Assembly: GCF_963676685.1 (NCBI RefSeq)
Contig: NC_092347.1
Location: 86,182,592-86,246,591 of the forward strand
DNA length: 64,000 bases
Source of the DNA: Mytilus edulis
Lineage: Eukaryota > Mollusca > Bivalvia > Mytilida > Mytilidae
Direction: 5' to 3'
The notes under the pieces were generated by a model. That model was not told the origin of the DNA and did no database searches. It saw nothing but the letters and a program-made list of their open reading frames with translations. Below, one piece after another: positions 59,636 to 64,000 of this stretch (position 1 is the first letter of the stretch; every line of letters begins with the position of its first letter). The translations under genes were made by a program, and so were the position numbers.

Positions 59636-61751
59636 ACAAGACAAGACAAGACAAGACAAATACTTTATTAAAGTCTCACCACTTGTTACATATAAAATAT
59701 ACAGCTTTTTAAAACACAAATTAACAACAAGAGCCACTCTATAAAGAGTTATGAGAGACTATAAAACATTTTTTTTTAAATTATAATACAAATACAACTT
59801 AAGTCAACTATCACGAATATAAAATACATTTTCGCTTTATTAAAATTTCATAGCAGATTTTGGCAGTATAAAATACCATATTTTCATTTGTAAAAAGAAA
59901 TATAAATTTCTCATTATCAGACATATGTAAAAAATTCTCATCAACAATACTAGCATGGTTAAAAATAACATTACGAATCTCTGAATATACAGGACAGTTT
60001 AACAAAACATGTTTTTCATCTTCAACGTCATCAGTACAGTTAAAACATAATCTATTTTCAATATCAATATTCTCATAACGACCAGTTTCAATTCTGATGG
60101 GTGCTACACCGCATCTAAATTTTGCTAAAGCACTCCTGTATCTACCTGGTATATTAAAAATTAAATAATTTTCTACGCCATATACATTTTTAAACATTCT
60201 ATATGTACGTAATTTATTTTTATCATCTGACATAATCTTGTCATACCATTCTCCCTTAAATTTTTCAAAACATACATTTTCAATATTCTTAACTAAATCC
60301 TTGTTCAAAATAGCACCATTGCACAAATATTCCATATTAAGTTCTTTAAACTTATTTTTTACTCTAAAATGCCAATTTTTGCCTTTTTTACATGTGTTAC
60401 CCCATATAAACACTTTTTTATTTACTCTATCATCATTCATTTTATTAAAACGTGTCCAGTTTCTAAAAACACTAGTCCACTGTTTGATTTTACATGGCAT
60501 CCAGCCCATGTCACCATACAAAGACATATTAGGCGTGTATTTTCCTACACCCATGAAAAAACGCATGGCTCTATTTTTAATACTATTTATACATGAAAAT
60601 CGCGTGTTCCCCATATAGAGGCACCATAATCTATTACAGACCATACAAGTGTATCAAATAATTTTGTAAATGTACAATATTGAAATCCACCATTAGCTTT
60701 ACATTTGGATATTAACAGACCCAACGATCTACTGGCGGCTTTAGCAACTGCTTTTGCCATATTATCATAGCTTAAATGCTCAGTAAACAATAAACCTAAA
60801 TATGTGTATTGGGAAACAATATCTACATTGTTACCATTAAACAAAAATGAAAAATTTGATTTAGATACAGACTGTGTTCTAAAATGTACTATTTTAGATT
60901 TTTCTAAGTTAACAGTTAGGTCATTAGTACAACACCATATATTCAAAACATCTAATATTTTTTGTAAATCACTCTCATTCTCAGTGATAAAAACAAGATC
61001 ATCTGCATATAACAACATGCTAACTTTATCATTTTCAATGTCTATACCTATGTTCAATTTCTTGACCTCATCAACAAGATCATTAATATAAATATTAAAT
61101 AATAAAGGCGAAAGGATACACCCTTGTTTTAGACCACAATTTACGTCAAACCAATCGGTTAAGTTACCATTTACTTTAACACAAGCCTGTACATTGTTAT
61201 AAAGAGAATAAAGTGATTTTAACATTTTTGAACTAATACCAAGTGTTTTTAATTTACAAAATAATAAATTTCTATTTATCCAATCGTAAGCTTTTTTGAA
61301 GTCAATGAATGCCACATATGTTGATTGTTTACGAAGTTTTCTAGTTTCTATAATAGTAGCCAATGTACTTAAATGGTCAACAGTACTACGTCCTTTTCTA
61401 AAACCATTTTGCTCGTCACATAAGAAGTCAATATCATCAAGCTTATATGTTAGTCGAGAGTTCAATACTCCACAATACAATTTGTAGGAAACTGGTGCCA
61501 AAGTTATACCACGGTATGACAAGGGATCTCTCGGATCTGATGTTGAGCTTTTTGGAATAGGCGTTATAATCCCTTTTGACCACATTGCTGGAACTTTACC
61601 AGAGTCAAAACAAATATTGAATACTCTAGTTAGTGCATTTAACATAGTTTGGTTCTTATACAATTCAACTGGTATTTCGTCATATCCTGGTGATTTACCA
61701 TTTTTGGAACTTTTTAAAACATTAAATACTTCTTCCACAGATACTTCTTCT
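59636..61751 (-). mobile_element. 5'-truncated non-LTR retrotransposon (LINE)
   Basis: Minus-strand order is a partial reverse transcriptase, a C-terminal zinc-knuckle region, a 3' UTR of about 130 bp and a terminal tandem tail of TTGTC units (59636..59659). The 5' end breaks off near 61751 inside the fingers region, so the endonuclease domain is absent, as expected for incomplete reverse transcription. The clade is not assigned. Confidence 0.85.
59811..61738 (-). pseudogene. LINE ORF2: reverse transcriptase plus C-terminal zinc knuckle, frameshifted
   Basis: The upstream frame (61738..60587, 383 codons) holds reverse transcriptase motifs: SPGYDEIP near residues 16-23, QNGFRKGRST near 110-119, motif A AFIDFKKAYDW at 143-153, motif B GLKQGCILSP at 202-211 and the catalytic YADD at 244-247. 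The downstream frame (60644..59811, 277 codons) continues with INSIKNRAMRF, RSALAKFRCGVAPIRIETGR and a CCHC-type knuckle (C200, C203, H212, C217) in the CFNC...EKHVLLNCP segment. The frames overlap at 60587..60644 and are linked by a one-base shift near a GGGG run around 60600-60620. Active-site residues survive, but the 5' truncation and the shift make the copy dead. It would act in target-primed reverse transcription of its own RNA. Confidence 0.88.
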
Positions 61752-61804
61752 TACAATACAATGAAATCTTACCCTTGTGGTCATTCATGCGTAGTTACTT
61801 AGTA

Positions 61805-62180
61805 CACGGAAAAAGTATCTATACTATTAAACGAGAAGACCTCATTTTTGGTGTCGCTTCTCTTCTTTCCAGAATAAATTAATCAACACGCCTCTATGTC
61901 CTATAGGTACAGTGCATAGTCGCATTTGTCATCCATTCATATGATTATTCAGATTGAGTTATTTTAGGAGAAAAACGAGAAAAAAGGCATCCGGATATTG
62001 TCCCGTCATTGTACGAAATTTTAAGTCAGACTAGACTTCCGGTTTGCGTTTTTCTGTATACTTTGAACATACATATACTACGAATAAAGTGTTTTTTCAG
62101 AATTTTATCTGCTATCATTTTCAATTTTACTATCCACGGCGGTCACAGAGTTTATTAAATAGAGAGGGTCTGTATACTAT
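61805..62180 (+). repeat. Dispersed repeat family G
   Basis: ACGAGAAGACCTCATTTTTG, CTTTCCAGAATAAATTAATC, CACGCCTCTATGTCCTATAG and GACTTCCGGTTTGCGTTTTT. I recognise it as a common mussel repeat; no coding potential is visible. Confidence 0.55.
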
Positions 62181-62367
62181 ATCAAAGATCACCATGGATC
62201 GATTAGTAAACTTAGAATTGAAAGTAAATACGCTTTATTTATATAGTAATGAATGTTCATAATATACAGATAAGCGCTAAAATTATTCATGTGAACTTTT
62301 GATACTTTTTCTGAAATTCTCCAGTCATTAAATCTTTTACAAAATTCATTGATTACATAAAAAAAGA

Positions 62368-62660
62368 AGATGTGGTATGATTGCCATGTTAAGACAACTC
62401 TCCACAAGAGACCAAAATGACACAGATATTAACAACTATAGGTCAACGTACGTAAGCCCTACCGCATACTCAGCTTCAAAAGGCCCGAAATGACAATGTA
62501 AAACAATGCAAACGAGAAAACTAGCGGCCTTATTTATGTACAAAAAATGAACGAAAAACAAAGATGTAACACATAAACAAACGACAACCACTGAATTAAA
62601 GGCTCCTACTTAAATAAATGTTCAACGACAACCACTGAATTACAGGCTCCTTACTTAAAT
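62368..62660 (+). repeat. Dispersed repeat family A
   Basis: GAAGATGTGGTATGATTGCC to AATTACAGGCTCCTTACTTA, with a short internal duplication of AACGACAACCACTGAATTA near 62580 and 62620. Confidence 0.78.
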
Positions 62661-62664
62661 AAAT

Positions 62665-63815
62665 GTTCATAACATACTAAATGTATGTTCATATTGAAAT
62701 TGATAGAAAACCAAAAACTGGGAACTTTGGAAATAAAGCTGGAGGGGAAAAAAAACATTTTCCTGTCTCCAATAACCTATGACTTATGATACTTTTGCTG
62801 AAATTCTCCAGTCATTCTGTATTTTACAAAATTCTTCCAACAACACTTTACATACTTTAAACTACGCTCTGAATGCCCGCGATTTCGCGGGTGTGTTCTA
62901 GTGTACTATGAAAATTAGATGGCAAATTCAAGCAATTTGATTGGACGAGAAGTTGTAAGTATGTGCTAAAGGACTATAGTCGTCGCTGATAATGTCAGAT
63001 AGATTAAAGGATAGTGAACTCTACTGTCTACTTAAATTAAAAAGGCAATTAACCCATTAGTCAATGAGGATTGAAATGTTATTCATGACATATTTTCCCG
63101 GGCTGTCAGTATAATTTAAGATAGAATCCTAAAAATGGCAATGGAATCCACACATAGAGGATTGAAACCCCAAAACAATTAAAATTATGAAGAAATAATT
63201 GCAATCCGTCATTCATTCGCTAGTAAATCGTCACAAACTCCAAATCTAATAATCATATAGGATATAACAAAAACATCAATTTTAAATAAAAATAAAACTG
63301 CTGTCAAATAGTTGTGGTATCTGCATTTCGGTTTGTTACATATGGGGAATCAAGTGTATATTGGAATAAACATATTTTTTAAAAGGTTTATGGGAATTAA
63401 ATCCACATTCAAATTTAAAACTGATTCCCGTTTAGACATGTACATCATTATCTTTTAATATGTGGAACACAACCCGAATTTGAATTTGTCCTTAAGTAAT
63501 TGTTGTTCCGATGATGAGTTCGGTAGAAAAAAAACATGTCTCATAAAAACTACTAGACTTAAAATGTCTGGTCAAGATCTTATAAGTCATTTGAACTGAC
63601 TGATTCTAAAGGGAAATACTTATAATCCACTAAAATGTTACTAAACAATAGGTTAAACACGTCCTAATTACATTGGGTGCTTCATTATATATAATCCATA
63701 AAATAATTGATATTGTTGGTTTTTCAGGATCATACTCATATTTACCTTTTAGTCTTTGTAAAAATTGCATCAATGTCAAAATTCAGAAAATATCTTTTCT
63801 CTAATACAAGTGGAT
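62665..63815. other. Gene-free stretch
   Basis: Includes a short CCCGCGATTTCGCGGG palindrome at about 62878..62893 followed by a sequence related to the 58690 hairpin, and otherwise AT-rich DNA. Confidence 0.5.
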
Positions 63816-63817
63816 AT

Positions 63818-63976
63818 CAGTGGCGGATCCAGAACTTTTCCTAAGGGGGGGCCCGCTGACTGACCTAAGAGGGGGCCCGCTCCAGTCATGCTTCAATGAT
63901 TTCCTATATAATCAACCAAATTTACCCACGAAAGGGGGGCCCGGGCCCCCCAGCCCCCCCCTGGGATCCGCCTATG
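63818..63976. mobile_element. CAGTGGCGGATCC-family MITE, copy 4 (subtype B)
   Basis: Starts CAGTGGCGGATCCAGAAC, ends GGGATCCGCCTATG and is flanked by the duplication GATAT (63813..63817 and 63977..63981). The interior matches 12981..13125, with an internal duplication of the GGGGGCCCGCT block. Confidence 0.87.
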
Positions 63977-64000
63977 GATATACTAGTAGCATATCTCATT

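Overview
The window looks like nuclear DNA of a bivalve mollusc, most likely a marine mussel (Mytilus group). It is strongly AT-rich. The genes have GT-AG introns, there are no operons or ribosome binding sites, and the gene space is diluted by dispersed repeats whose consensus lines I recognise from mussel genomes (hallmarks 'gtggtatgattgcca', 'cattccccatttccattc', 'cctgacttggtaca'). The genus is inference from memory of those repeats and has not been checked by search.

Only three host genes can be supported. Two are tandem paralogues of the cysteine-rich PLAC8/cornifelin family on the minus strand (CDS 5470..7668 and 29463..32991). Both have the same three coding exons (121, 140 and 96 nt) and the same intron phases, and both encode 118 residues. 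They are separated by about 22 kb of mobile DNA. The third is the 3' part of a plus-strand YHYH-domain gene (43126..45853) encoding a probable secreted or GPI-anchored protein. Its first exon(s) could not be placed.

The rest is mainly transposable elements. Three large inverted-repeat DNA elements have clean edges and target-site duplications. E1 (15202..21665) has 6-bp duplications GTAACC, arms of about 640-700 bp filled with 18-bp palindromes, and a predicted two-exon gene. E2 (47073..52262) has 6-bp duplications CGGCAC and ten copies of a TAAAGTCCACAA motif at each end. E3 (56185..58147) has 497-bp arms and a 4-bp duplication TTGA. A small TIR family beginning CAGTGGCGGATCC has four complete copies, each with a different perfect 5-bp duplication. 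A 5'-truncated LINE lies at 59636..61751. Two related retroelement ORF 3' ends lie near 9.3 kb and in a head-to-head pair at 37.3-39.6 kb. A tRNA-derived SINE forms a 365-bp palindrome inside a PLAC8 intron, and a second SINE lies near 28.5 kb. Several minisatellites and hairpin elements fill other intervals.

The most promising under-described system is the E1/E2 pair. Both are multi-kilobase TIR elements with 6-bp duplications and dense subterminal arrays of one short motif, mirrored at both ends. The arrays look like iterated binding sites for an element-specific DNA-binding protein. E1 also carries an acidic/basic nuclear-looking protein and a decayed Cys-rich ORF.
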